The position numbers and the translations under genes were made by a program. 6,884 bases of DNA from Nitrospirota bacterium (GTDB taxonomy: Bacteria > Nitrospirota_A > Leptospirillia > Leptospirillales > Leptospirillaceae): the NCBI GenBank assembly GCA_023480765.1, contig JAMCWZ010000067.1, positions 1 through 6,884 on the forward strand, in the 5' to 3' direction. Position 1 is the first letter of the stretch. Each line of letters starts with the position of its first letter. A model generated the notes under the pieces. It searched no databases and was not told the origin of the DNA. It saw nothing but the letters and a program-made list of their open reading frames with translations. Below are positions 1 to 5,651 of this stretch, piece by piece.

Positions 1-1170
1 GCAAAGGAACTTTTCAAGGAGTTCGGGATTCCTGTTCCGAATGGAGTTCTTGTCGAGTCGGTTGAGGAAGCCCGGAAGGTCGTCAACGAGTCTCCTCTCT
101 TCCGCGGGGAATCCAGGCCTGCCGTGTGGGCTGTCAAAGCCCAGATCCATGCCGGTGGAAGAGGGAAGGCGGGTGGGGTGAAGCTTGCCAGAAAGTCGGA
201 GGAGATTCCGGATCTTGTTTCCCAGATTCTGGGAAAGACCCTTGTGACTCATCAGACGGGCCCGGAAGGGAAGAAAGTCCTCAAGGTCTGGATTGAAGAA
301 GGGTCGAACATCGCCCGGGAGTTCTATCTTGGAGTCGTCGTCGACAGGACGACCCGTCGCATGACTCTCATCGCAAGTACCGAAGGAGGGATGGAGATAG
401 AAGAGGTTGCCGAGAAACACCCGGAGAAAATCTTCCATCTTGCACTGGACCCTCTGGAGGGATATTCCCCCTATATTGGAAGACGCGTCAGTCAGTTTCT
501 GGGGTTGCCATTTTCCACGCAGACACAGATGGTCAACATTGTCCGTGACCTTTTGGACTTCTTTCAGAGACGGGATGCGAGCATGGTGGAAATCAATCCC
601 CTTGTGCTCACCAGGGAAGATCGGCTCATCGCACTGGACGCAAAAGTGGGTTTTGATGACAATGCTGTAGGAAGACAACCGGCTATTCGGGGACTCCGGG
701 ATTTGTCGGAAGAGAATCCGCTTGAAATTGAAGCATCAAAATACAATCTGAACTATGTAAAGCTTGATGGAAATATTGCCTGTATGGTCAATGGTGCCGG
801 TCTTGCCATGGCGACGATGGATGTGATCGCTCTTGCCGGCGGTTCTCCTGCGAACTTTCTCGATGTTGGAGGGGGCGCCAGCAAGGAAACGGTCGAGCAG
901 GCGTTCCGGATTATCCTTGGAGATCCCCATGTCAAAGGGATCTTTGTCAACATTTTTGGTGGGATCGTCCGCTGCGAAAGAATTGCCGGCGGAATTATTG
1001 CGGCCGCACAGGACGTCAAGATTACGATTCCTCTCGTTGTCCGTCTTCAGGGGACAAACGCGAAAGAGGGACGAGAAATGCTCCGGAGTTCCGGTTTGGC
1101 CATCCAGGTGGCGGAGGAACTTTACGAAGGAGCGGAGAAGATTGTATTGGCCGTAAAGGGGGACAAATGA
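1..1170 (+). CDS. sucC: Succinyl-CoA synthetase (ADP-forming) beta subunit, 5' end cut by the window
   Basis: Beta subunit of succinyl-CoA synthetase, a cytoplasmic TCA-cycle enzyme that interconverts succinyl-CoA and succinate with ATP formation or use. The frame is open from base 1, giving 389 visible residues. The first visible residues ([13 protein letters not shown]) match the family just after its usual MNxHEYQ start, so only about seven residues are missing. Visible hallmarks, numbered from the first visible codon, are the ATP-grasp motif [10 protein letters not shown] (about 50-59), VEINPLV with a Mg-binding Asn (199), LDAK with the partner Asp (213), then the C-terminal CoA-ligase domain with [25 protein letters not shown] and [10 protein letters not shown]. 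Length fits the family (about 390-400). The stop overlaps the sucD start as ATGA, indicating translational coupling. The family also includes citryl-CoA synthetase subunits, but these motifs and the length favour SucC. Confidence 0.96.
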   Translation, partial: AKELFKEFGIPVPNGVLVESVEEARKVVNESPLFRGESRPAVWAVKAQIHAGGRGKAGGVKLARKSEEIPDLVSQILGKTLVTHQTGPEGKKVLKVWIEEGSNIAREFYLGVVVDRTTRRMTLIASTEGGMEIEEVAEKHPEKIFHLALDPLEGYSPYIGRRVSQFLGLPFSTQTQMVNIVRDLLDFFQRRDASMVEINPLVLTREDRLIALDAKVGFDDNAVGRQPAIRGLRDLSEENPLEIEASKYNLNYVKLDGNIACMVNGAGLAMATMDVIALAGGSPANFLDVGGGASKETVEQAFRIILGDPHVKGIFVNIFGGIVRCERIAGGIIAAAQDVKITIPLVVRLQGTNAKEGREMLRSSGLAIQVAEELYEGAEKIVLAVKGDK

Positions 1171-2084
1171 GTATTCTGGTCGACCGATCGACCCGGGTCA
1201 TCGTTCAGGGCATTACCGGCAAGGAAGGGAGCTACCATGCGACAGCTTGCCGGGAATATGGAACGAAAGTCGTGGGCGGGGTGACCCCAGGCAAAGGGGG
1301 CACGACCCATGAGGGATTTCCGGTCTGGAATTCTGTCTTCGATGCCCGGGAAGCCGAAAACCCGGACGTATCCCTTATTTTTGTTCCTCCGGCGTTTGCT
1401 GCGGATGCAATTCTCGAATCGATTGCGGCGGACATCCCTTTGATCGTCTGCATCACAGAAGGGATACCGGTTCTGGACATGGTTCGGGTCCGGAGGGTTC
1501 TCGACAGCCGCAACGAACAGGGTAAACCGATTCGTCTTATCGGACCGAACTGTCCGGGGATCATCACTCCGGATGGAGCGAAGATTGGAATTATGCCGGG
1601 CTATATCCACAAACGGGGACGTGTGGGCGTCGTTTCTCGAAGCGGAACTCTGACGTATGAAGCTGTATGGCAACTGACCCAGCTTGGATTGGGGGAATCC
1701 ACTTGCGTGGGAATCGGTGGAGATCCCGTTCGAGGATTGAATTTTATCGATGTGCTGGAGATGTTCGAGTCGGACCCTGAAACCGAAGCCGTCGTCATGA
1801 TTGGAGAAATCGGCGGGGAGGACGAGGAGAAGGCCGCTGTTTTTGCACAAACAAAAATGACAAAGCCCGTCGTCGGGTTTATCGCCGGGTTGACGGCGCC
1901 ACCTGGTCGCAGAATGGGGCATGCAGGTGCGATCGTTTCCGGTGGAAAAGGAACAGCAAGGGACAAGATGGCATTTCTGGAGAGCCACGGAGTCCGTGTC
2001 GTGGACAATCCGTCCCTGATCGGGAAGACCGTCGCAGACGTCTTGGCCTCCGGGAAATCCCGCAGAACTCTTCTCCGCGTCTAG
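1167..2084 (+). CDS. sucD: Succinyl-CoA synthetase (ADP-forming) alpha subunit
   Basis: Alpha subunit of succinyl-CoA synthetase. It carries the CoA-binding domain and the histidine that is phosphorylated during catalysis. The 305-residue protein starts [21 protein letters not shown], the canonical N-terminus with a Rossmann CoA-binding fold. GPNCPG lies at 126-131, [11 protein letters not shown] and GIGGDP follow, and GHAGAI contains the phospho-accepting His252. The C-terminus runs roughly 15 residues beyond the E. coli protein and is basic ([10 protein letters not shown]). The ATG at 1167 overlaps the sucC stop by 4 nt and is preceded by a G-rich SD (AAAGGGGG, 1155-1162), so the two subunits are co-translated. 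No strong intrinsic terminator follows the stop. In an autotroph using the reductive TCA cycle the enzyme would run from succinate to succinyl-CoA, but nothing in this window shows direction. Confidence 0.97.
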   Translation: MSILVDRSTRVIVQGITGKEGSYHATACREYGTKVVGGVTPGKGGTTHEGFPVWNSVFDAREAENPDVSLIFVPPAFAADAILESIAADIPLIVCITEGIPVLDMVRVRRVLDSRNEQGKPIRLIGPNCPGIITPDGAKIGIMPGYIHKRGRVGVVSRSGTLTYEAVWQLTQLGLGESTCVGIGGDPVRGLNFIDVLEMFESDPETEAVVMIGEIGGEDEEKAAVFAQTKMTKPVVGFIAGLTAPPGRRMGHAGAIVSGGKGTARDKMAFLESHGVRVVDNPSLIGKTVADVLASGKSRRTLLRV

Positions 2085-2195
2085 AGGCAGAAAGAGAAAA
2101 GCCGCGGAAAAGAGAACCCCTTCCGAGTGTTTCCGGAAGAATTTGCGTGAAATTCGTATTCATTATCAGGGTTCATAACCAAGGAGGATAAACAC

Positions 2196-2657
2196 ATGGC
2201 TGCTGAAATAAAAGTGGGTGACAAGGCACCGGACTTTACGCTCGAAGACCAGGACAAAAATCCTGTCACGTTGTCCTCTTTCCAGGGAAAAAAGAATGTT
2301 GTTCTGGCATTCTACCCGTTGGACTGGAGTCCGGTTTGCACGAACGAAAATACCTGTTTTTCGAATGATCTTCCGAAGTTTGACCACGCCAATGCCGTCG
2401 TCTTCGGAATCAGCACCGACAGCGTCTGGTCTCACAAGGCCTGGAAAGAAAGCCTCAAGCTGAAGCACAACCTTCTCTCGGATATCAAGAGAAAAGTTTG
2501 TCAGGACTATGGTCTTTTTATTCCAGAAGCAAACATCAACAAACGTGCGACAGTCATTGTTGACAAGTCCGGCATCGTTCGTTATGTCAAGGTTCAGGAA
2601 ATTCTGACGGCTCGTGACGATAATGAGATTCTGAAAGCGCTTGAACAGTTGAAATAG
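2196..2657 (+). CDS. Thiol peroxidase of the AhpC/TSA (peroxiredoxin) family, BCP/AhpE-like
   Basis: A 153-residue cytoplasmic peroxiredoxin expected to reduce hydrogen peroxide or organic hydroperoxides using thiols. The N-terminus [14 protein letters not shown] is typical. The active-site loop [11 protein letters not shown] gives a PxxxSxxC motif with peroxidatic Cys48, Ser in place of the commoner Thr, and the conserved Arg at 117 (NKRATVIVD). Other cysteines are C54 and C102. C102 aligns with a Cys in E. coli Bcp outside its catalytic pair, while C48-C54 has five residues between the cysteines rather than the four of the Bcp resolving pair. The mechanism (1-Cys or atypical 2-Cys) is therefore open. 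There is no signal peptide. An excellent SD (AAGGAGG, 2181-2187) sits 8 nt before the ATG. The gene is flanked by a 111-nt spacer and a strong terminator, so it is probably monocistronic. I found no convincing promoter in the spacer. Confidence 0.93.
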   Translation: MAAEIKVGDKAPDFTLEDQDKNPVTLSSFQGKKNVVLAFYPLDWSPVCTNENTCFSNDLPKFDHANAVVFGISTDSVWSHKAWKESLKLKHNLLSDIKRKVCQDYGLFIPEANINKRATVIVDKSGIVRYVKVQEILTARDDNEILKALEQLK

Positions 2658-2686
2658 TTGTTCTGTTCGTCGTCTTGTCCGGAAGG

Positions 2687-2719
2687 GGGGAGCGGGTGAA
2701 AAACCCGCTCCCCTTTTTT
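2687..2719 (+). terminator. Rho-independent terminator of the peroxiredoxin gene
   Basis: A perfect 11-bp stem (GGGGAGCGGGT at 2687-2697 pairing with ACCCGCTCCCC at 2703-2713) with a GAAAA loop is followed directly by six T residues (2714-2719). It lies 29 nt after the peroxiredoxin stop. On the opposite strand the hairpin is not followed by a U tract, so it should work mainly on plus-strand transcripts. Confidence 0.95.
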
Positions 2720-2802
2720 ATTCAACCAAACGGAAAGAGAAATAAGCGGAAAAGAGGGAAGTGGAGAGCCATTTCCGGTTCTGTTTTTAAATGTTTCCGT
2801 GT

Positions 2803-3345
2803 TCAGGGGGTTGCCGCAGAGGAGGAAATATCGAGAAGAATTTCGTCGTTGGTCGCCGTTTGTGGATAGGAGTAGATCAGATGGACTGTCATGTGCTGAA
2901 AGCTCGAAAGACGTCCTCTGTAAAGGAAAAAGAGAGGAAAGGATTTCCGGTGGACGGCGGGGATAACGACATCTTTGTGGGAAAGAACGTGATTGATCCA
3001 CCGGGAGTGCCACTCTGCCGGATAGACAGATTGTATAGGCTTGTCCGCATGCTGAAGAATAAATGTGTAGGTGTCTTTTCCGCGAAGACGGAAGTTTTGA
3101 TCGCCGTTCGTCGATAGGTCGAGAAGACAGTGTCTCAGATGAATCCGCAGGGTGCGGGATCCTTTGTCCGTGATATCAAGAGGGACAAGAATGAAGGTCA
3201 TATCATTCATCGTGACAAGAGTCGGTTTACCGGTCTTGATCTCAAGAGGGGAGGATGTCTGGAGATGGCATGCCGACAGAAAGGCGAAAGAAAAGGCCGC
3301 GAAAAACAAAACCCTCCCTCGGAAGAATCTTGAAACGCGGCCCAT
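2803..3345 (-). CDS. Putative lipoprotein of unknown function
   Basis: I do not recognise this 180-residue protein. It begins with a basic n-region (MGRVSRFFRGR), a hydrophobic stretch at about 12-23 and a lipobox LSAC with Cys26, so it should be exported by Sec, cleaved by signal peptidase II and lipid-anchored. The mature part of about 155 residues has many alternating hydrophobic and polar stretches, suggesting a beta-rich fold, and only one further Cys, in the segment IHLRHCLLDL. No catalytic motif is evident. An AAGGA SD lies about 10 nt before the ATG on the minus strand. It follows the fmdB-like gene on the same strand with a 102-nt gap and may be co-transcribed with it, since neither a terminator nor a clear promoter is visible in the gap. 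It converges on the peroxiredoxin gene. The signal peptide plus lipobox makes chance unlikely, although the function is unknown. Confidence 0.82.
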   Translation of the reverse strand: MGRVSRFFRGRVLFFAAFSFAFLSACHLQTSSPLEIKTGKPTLVTMNDMTFILVPLDITDKGSRTLRIHLRHCLLDLSTNGDQNFRLRGKDTYTFILQHADKPIQSVYPAEWHSRWINHVLSHKDVVIPAVHRKSFPLFFLYRGRLSSFQHMTVHLIYSYPQTATNDEILLDISSSAATP

Positions 3346-3447
3346 CAGGGGAAAATCCTTAAAATTCTTTTTTGCATCCGGTCTGTCTTTATCATCCGTT
3401 AAGAAATGTGCGTCATCAGGCCGGGAAATTTCTGAATGGGGCTGTCA

Positions 3448-3690
3448 TCACATGCAACCGCACCCACCACCGCAACAACCGCCGCCTCCCGAAGAGGGGG
3501 TCGCCGCGACTTCCTGGGAACCACCGCTCCAGGGTTCAGATCCGCTGGTGCTGCTGAAAGAGGACGGTATCTTGTTGAGGTTCAGACTGTTACACTCCGG
3601 ACAACTGGTTTCTCCCGGTCCAACATGAATGGACTGAAGCAAGGAAAACCGTTTTCCGCATCCCTGACATGCATATTCATAAATTGGCAT
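3448..3690 (-). CDS. FmdB-family zinc-ribbon protein with Gly/Cys-rich tail
   Basis: A small 80-residue protein of the FmdB (CxxC_CxxC_SSSS) regulatory family, named after a putative regulator of formamidase; its biochemical role is not established. The start MPIYEYAC is the family signature. The zinc ribbon is formed by C8-x2-C11 and C30-x2-C33, with the short Ser-rich linker SSFSSTSGS after it. The tail is Gly-rich and adds four cysteines (C72, C73, C77, C79). An in-frame ATG 14 codons upstream (3732) exists, but the start at 3690 is preferred because it gives the conserved N-terminus and has an ideal SD (AAGGAG, plus-strand 3698-3703) 7 nt upstream. It is transcribed divergently from mraZ, with 217 nt between the two start codons, and may be the first gene of a unit with the downstream lipoprotein gene. 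Confidence 0.92.
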   Translation of the reverse strand: MPIYEYACQGCGKRFSLLQSIHVGPGETSCPECNSLNLNKIPSSFSSTSGSEPWSGGSQEVAATPSSGGGGCCGGGCGCM

Positions 3691-3730
3691 TGATTTTCTC
3701 CTTCCCGGGAACTGGTCAAACCTTTCCTCC

Positions 3731-3760
3731 ACTTTACCAGAGCCGTCCGGATGGATTCAA
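3731..3760 (-). promoter_or_regulatory. Possible promoter of the fmdB-like gene
   Basis: Read on the minus strand, TTGAAT (plus 3755-3760) and TAAAGT (plus 3731-3736) are separated by 18 nt and lie about 40 nt upstream of the fmdB-like start. Each box deviates from consensus and the spacer is slightly long, so this is a tentative call made from position and partial match only. Confidence 0.25.
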
Positions 3761-3847
3761 GCGCCAACCCCGTCGTTTTCCCTCCCCCCGGTTTTCCCAA
3801 AAACGTCTTTTATTTCTTCTGAACTGGAAAGAAGGTGAAAAATGGTG

Positions 3848-3875
3848 TTGACAATCTCTTTTTCCCTCCTATAAT
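3848..3875 (+). promoter_or_regulatory. Consensus sigma70-type promoter of the mraZ (dcw) operon
   Basis: TTGACA (3848-3853) and TATAAT (3870-3875) both match the consensus perfectly and are separated by 16 nt. Transcription would be expected to start near 3882, about 26 nt before the mraZ start codon. This strong core promoter lies immediately before a repeat array that looks like an MraZ operator, which would explain how such a promoter is kept in check. Confidence 0.92.
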
Positions 3876-3909
3876 GGGGTCGGGTGGTAAAGAGTGGGGG
3901 AAAGTGGGT
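3875..3909 (+). promoter_or_regulatory. Probable MraZ operator: four boxes phased at exactly 10 bp
   Basis: Boxes begin at 3875 (TGGGG), 3885 (TGGTA), 3895 (TGGGG) and 3905 (TGGGT). Each is separated from the next by 5 nt. In E. coli, MraZ binds TGGGN direct repeats with 5-nt spacers upstream of its own gene, and the layout here is the same apart from the weaker second box. The first box shares the last T of the -10 element. The third box forms the SD (GGGGG at 3896-3900). The fourth overlaps the GTG start at 3908. Bound MraZ would therefore cover the initiation region. The sequence pattern is directly visible; its function is inferred from the adjacent mraZ gene. Confidence 0.85.
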
Positions 3910-4354
3910 GAATATTTTTCGAGGACGTTACCAGCATTCTCTTGACGATAAAGGCCGCGTCGCGATCCCCCAGAGATTCCGGGAGAGTCTGGACGGACCG
4001 GAAAAAGGCGGGGGATCTCTCGTGATCACCGTCGAGCCGGACGAATGTCTGGTCGTCTACCCGGAATCTGCCTGGCGCGAGCTCGAAGAGAAAGTGGGTG
4101 CCCTCCCCCAAATGAATGAAGATCTGAAAACATATCTGCGTTTCACGATTGGATGGGCGACCGATGTTCAACCGGACCGACAGGGACGCATTCTGATTCC
4201 CCAACCACTCCGGGATTTCGCTCATCTCGAACGAGATGTCTGGTTTGTTGGTCTTCTCAATAAATTCGAGATCTGGAACGGAGATCGCCTGGCCCAGCTG
4301 ACGGGGAAAGAACGAATCCAGAGTGTGTCTGCCGCCCTCTCGGGCCTGTTCTGA
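3908..4354 (+). CDS. mraZ: Transcriptional regulator MraZ
   Basis: MraZ is an AbrB-like (SpoVT/AbrB double-fold) DNA-binding protein that forms ring-shaped oligomers and, in E. coli, represses the dcw operon. The 148-residue product has both family motifs: DDKGR followed by VAIP (residues 13-21) and DRQGR followed by ILIP (90-98). N-terminal FRGRYQHSLD and the C-terminal NKFEIW segment are also typical. A GTG start at 3908 is chosen because it gives the conserved MxxFRGxY N-terminus and has a G-rich SD 7 nt upstream. The in-frame GTG at 3884 would lie almost at the predicted transcription start and lacks a leader. It is the first gene of the operon, 14 nt ahead of rsmH, and is likely autorepressed through the boxes at 3875-3909. 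Confidence 0.95.
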   Translation: MNIFRGRYQHSLDDKGRVAIPQRFRESLDGPEKGGGSLVITVEPDECLVVYPESAWRELEEKVGALPQMNEDLKTYLRFTIGWATDVQPDRQGRILIPQPLRDFAHLERDVWFVGLLNKFEIWNGDRLAQLTGKERIQSVSAALSGLF

Positions 4355-4368
4355 TAAGGACGCACGGC

Positions 4369-5292
4369 ATGGCCGAAAAGAGGGAAGAGGAGAACAAGGA
4401 CGACGGGAAGGATTCACATCTTCCCGTGATGACCAAAGAGGTCCTGGAGGTTCTGAATGTTCACCCCGGTCAATGGTATGTGGATGCGACGTTGGGACAG
4501 GGGGGCCATGCACGGGCAATCCTGGAAGCAGGGGGATCGGTGATCGCAATCGACAGGGATCCAAAAGCGATCGAAAAGGCTCGTCTGGAACTTTTGCCAA
4601 TCTTTGGAGAAAGACTCCGCCTGACATGCATGAATCACGCCGGCATGGGGGAGTTCCTTCCTTCCATGAGGGTGGATATTTCCGGTGTTGTTCTGGATTC
4701 CGGGTGGTCCATGGCCCAGGCCTCGGAGAACGGAGCCGGTCTCTCTTTTGATGCGGAGGGACCTCTGGATATGCGGATGGATCCAACTCTCGAGAGGACT
4801 GCCATGGATATTCTGGAGCAGCAGTCCGCTGAAGAGCTTGCGGCAATTTTTTCAAACTTCGGAGAGGAGCCTCTGGCATTGCCGATATCCAGAGCTCTTG
4901 TCCAGTCCCGATCCCGAGGGCGACTTCCCCGGACTCCGAAAGAGCTGGCCGCTTTTGTGAGCGGAGTTTATTACCGGAAAGGGTACAGACGCAGCCGCAG
5001 ACACCCGGCAACGCGGGTTTTCATGGCCCTTCGGATTGAAGTGAATGGAGAAATTGATTCTCTGGTGCGCGGGGTGTCCGGTGTGAGGTCCATTCTGGGT
5101 TCGGGAGCAAGGCTCGCTGTTTTGACGTTCCACTCCCGCGAAGACAGGGAGATCAAACATCTTTTCCGGGAATGGGTCCGGGAGGGATGGGGCCGGCTTC
5201 TGCAATCCAAACCGGTGCTTCCGGGCAAGGCGGAAATCGAGCACAATCCGCGATCGAGAAGTGCCAAGTTGAGGGTTTACATTGCGAATTGA
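4369..5292 (+). CDS. rsmH: 16S rRNA (cytosine(1402)-N(4))-methyltransferase RsmH (MraW)
   Basis: SAM-dependent methyltransferase that N4-methylates C1402 in the decoding centre of 16S rRNA. The 307-residue length fits the family. After a very charged N-terminal extension (residues 1-15) come HLPVMTKEVL, the SAM-binding YVDATLGQGGHA (37-48), AIDRDP (60-65), GPLDMRMD (131-138), HPATRVFMALRIEVN, TFHSREDR and the C-terminal NPRSRSAKLR signature. The loop usually reading DLGVSS is DSGWSM here (110-115), and the usual RGFSF is AGLSF (123-127), which is unusual next to otherwise well-kept motifs. The SD AAGGA (4356-4360) lies 8 nt before the ATG. It follows mraZ by 14 nt and its 3' end overlaps ftsL by 11 nt. 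The frame is intact. Confidence 0.95.
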   Translation: MAEKREEENKDDGKDSHLPVMTKEVLEVLNVHPGQWYVDATLGQGGHARAILEAGGSVIAIDRDPKAIEKARLELLPIFGERLRLTCMNHAGMGEFLPSMRVDISGVVLDSGWSMAQASENGAGLSFDAEGPLDMRMDPTLERTAMDILEQQSAEELAAIFSNFGEEPLALPISRALVQSRSRGRLPRTPKELAAFVSGVYYRKGYRRSRRHPATRVFMALRIEVNGEIDSLVRGVSGVRSILGSGARLAVLTFHSREDREIKHLFREWVREGWGRLLQSKPVLPGKAEIEHNPRSRSAKLRVYIAN

Positions 5293-5557
5293 ACGTATTC
5301 TTCATCCACGATTCGCCTGGGTCTTCTTCTTTTTTGCCCTGCTTTATTTTCTGGGAGCAATGAGCGTTTCCATCCTGTCTGTCCGCGCCGATCACGAAAT
5401 GGCCCGGAACAGGGACGAGATTCTCAATCAGAAAAAACTCCTGAAGTCCCTGGAGGTGGAAGAAGCCATGCTGACTCGGGAAGCCCGTGTCCGGGAGTAC
5501 TCCCGGACGCACGGATTGAAGAGAGTGCCACCGGCGACAGTTGTCTATATTCCCTGA
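5282..5557 (+). CDS. ftsL: Cell division protein FtsL (FtsL-like bitopic membrane protein)
   Basis: A 91-residue bitopic division protein of the FtsQLB subcomplex type, which helps recruit and activate FtsWI at the septum. A short basic cytoplasmic N-terminus (MRIERILHPR) is followed by one membrane helix at about 11-34, a charged segment likely to form a coiled coil at about 36-70, and a C-terminus (TREARVREYSRTHGLKRVPPATVVYIP in two parts: TREARVREYSR, then THGLKRVPPATVVYIP) like that of FtsL proteins. FtsL sequences diverge strongly, so position between rsmH and ftsI carries much of the weight. The start is TTG at 5282, with SD GAGGG (5271-5275) 6 nt upstream. The next in-frame ATG, at codon 27, would remove the membrane helix. 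The start lies inside rsmH, suggesting translational coupling. Confidence 0.85.
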   Translation: MRIERILHPRFAWVFFFFALLYFLGAMSVSILSVRADHEMARNRDEILNQKKLLKSLEVEEAMLTREARVREYSRTHGLKRVPPATVVYIP

Positions 5558-5578
5558 CCGGAATACAGGAGGACAGGA

Positions 5579-5608
5579 ATGTACCGCCAGGGTGGCCCCG
5601 TGTTGTAA
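5579..5608 (+). other. Nine-codon mini-ORF with strong SD between ftsL and ftsI
   Basis: A perfect AGGAGG (5567-5572) sits 6 nt before an ATG at 5579 that opens a short frame, MYRQGGPVL, ending with TAA at 5606-5608. It lies in the 91-nt gap between ftsL and ftsI and is in a different frame from ftsI. It could be a leader peptide or a ribosome-loading site feeding ftsI, or simply chance. Nothing in the peptide suggests a function of its own. Confidence 0.25.
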
Positions 5609-5637
5609 CAGCTGAATCGGACCGTGTCGCGCCGGCG

Positions 5638-5651
5638 GGAGGAACTCTTTG
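5638..5651 (+). promoter_or_regulatory. SD and TTG codon that set the ftsI start
   Basis: GGAGG (5638-5642) is followed after 6 nt by TTG (5649-5651). An in-frame stop at 5613-5615 bounds the open frame upstream. The first downstream ATG (5685) would cut into the membrane anchor and has no comparable SD, so TTG is the best start. Confidence 0.75.

Noticed and set aside
1122..1988. 288-residue open frame on the minus strand across sucD
   Set aside because: It is antisense to a fully conserved sucD, has no recognisable motif, and is best explained by the codon composition of the real gene.
2120..2139. Hairpin CTTCCG/CGGAAG after sucD as a terminator
   Set aside because: The stem is only 6 bp with an 8-nt loop and no T tract follows, so an intrinsic terminator is not supported.
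2143..2171. Possible promoter for the peroxiredoxin gene (TTGCGT with downstream AT-rich bases)
   Set aside because: No -10 box lies at an acceptable spacing; the nearest candidates sit 12 or 15 nt from TTGCGT and match poorly.
2687..2713. The 11-bp hairpin as a bidirectional terminator also serving the lipoprotein gene
   Set aside because: Read on the minus strand, the hairpin is followed by CCTTCC rather than a U tract, so termination in that direction is unsupported.
2791..3117. Plus-strand frames of about 60-160 residues between 2675 and 3628
   Set aside because: They overlap the minus-strand lipoprotein and FmdB-like genes, which have a lipobox and a family signature respectively. The plus-strand frames have neither.
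3773..3806. CGTTTT...AAAACG inverted repeat followed by a T-rich stretch in the fmdB-mraZ gap
   Set aside because: The stem is AT-rich and short, the loop is about 19 nt or more, and no plus-strand gene lies upstream that would need a terminator.
3884..3907. Upstream GTG at 3884 as the mraZ start
   Set aside because: It would lie about 2 nt from the predicted transcription start with no SD, and adds eight residues before the conserved N-terminus.
3869..5011. 380-residue open frame on the minus strand across mraZ and rsmH
   Set aside because: The plus strand encodes MraZ and RsmH with all key motifs. The antisense frame is rich in Pro, Arg and Ser without domains, as expected for a shadow.
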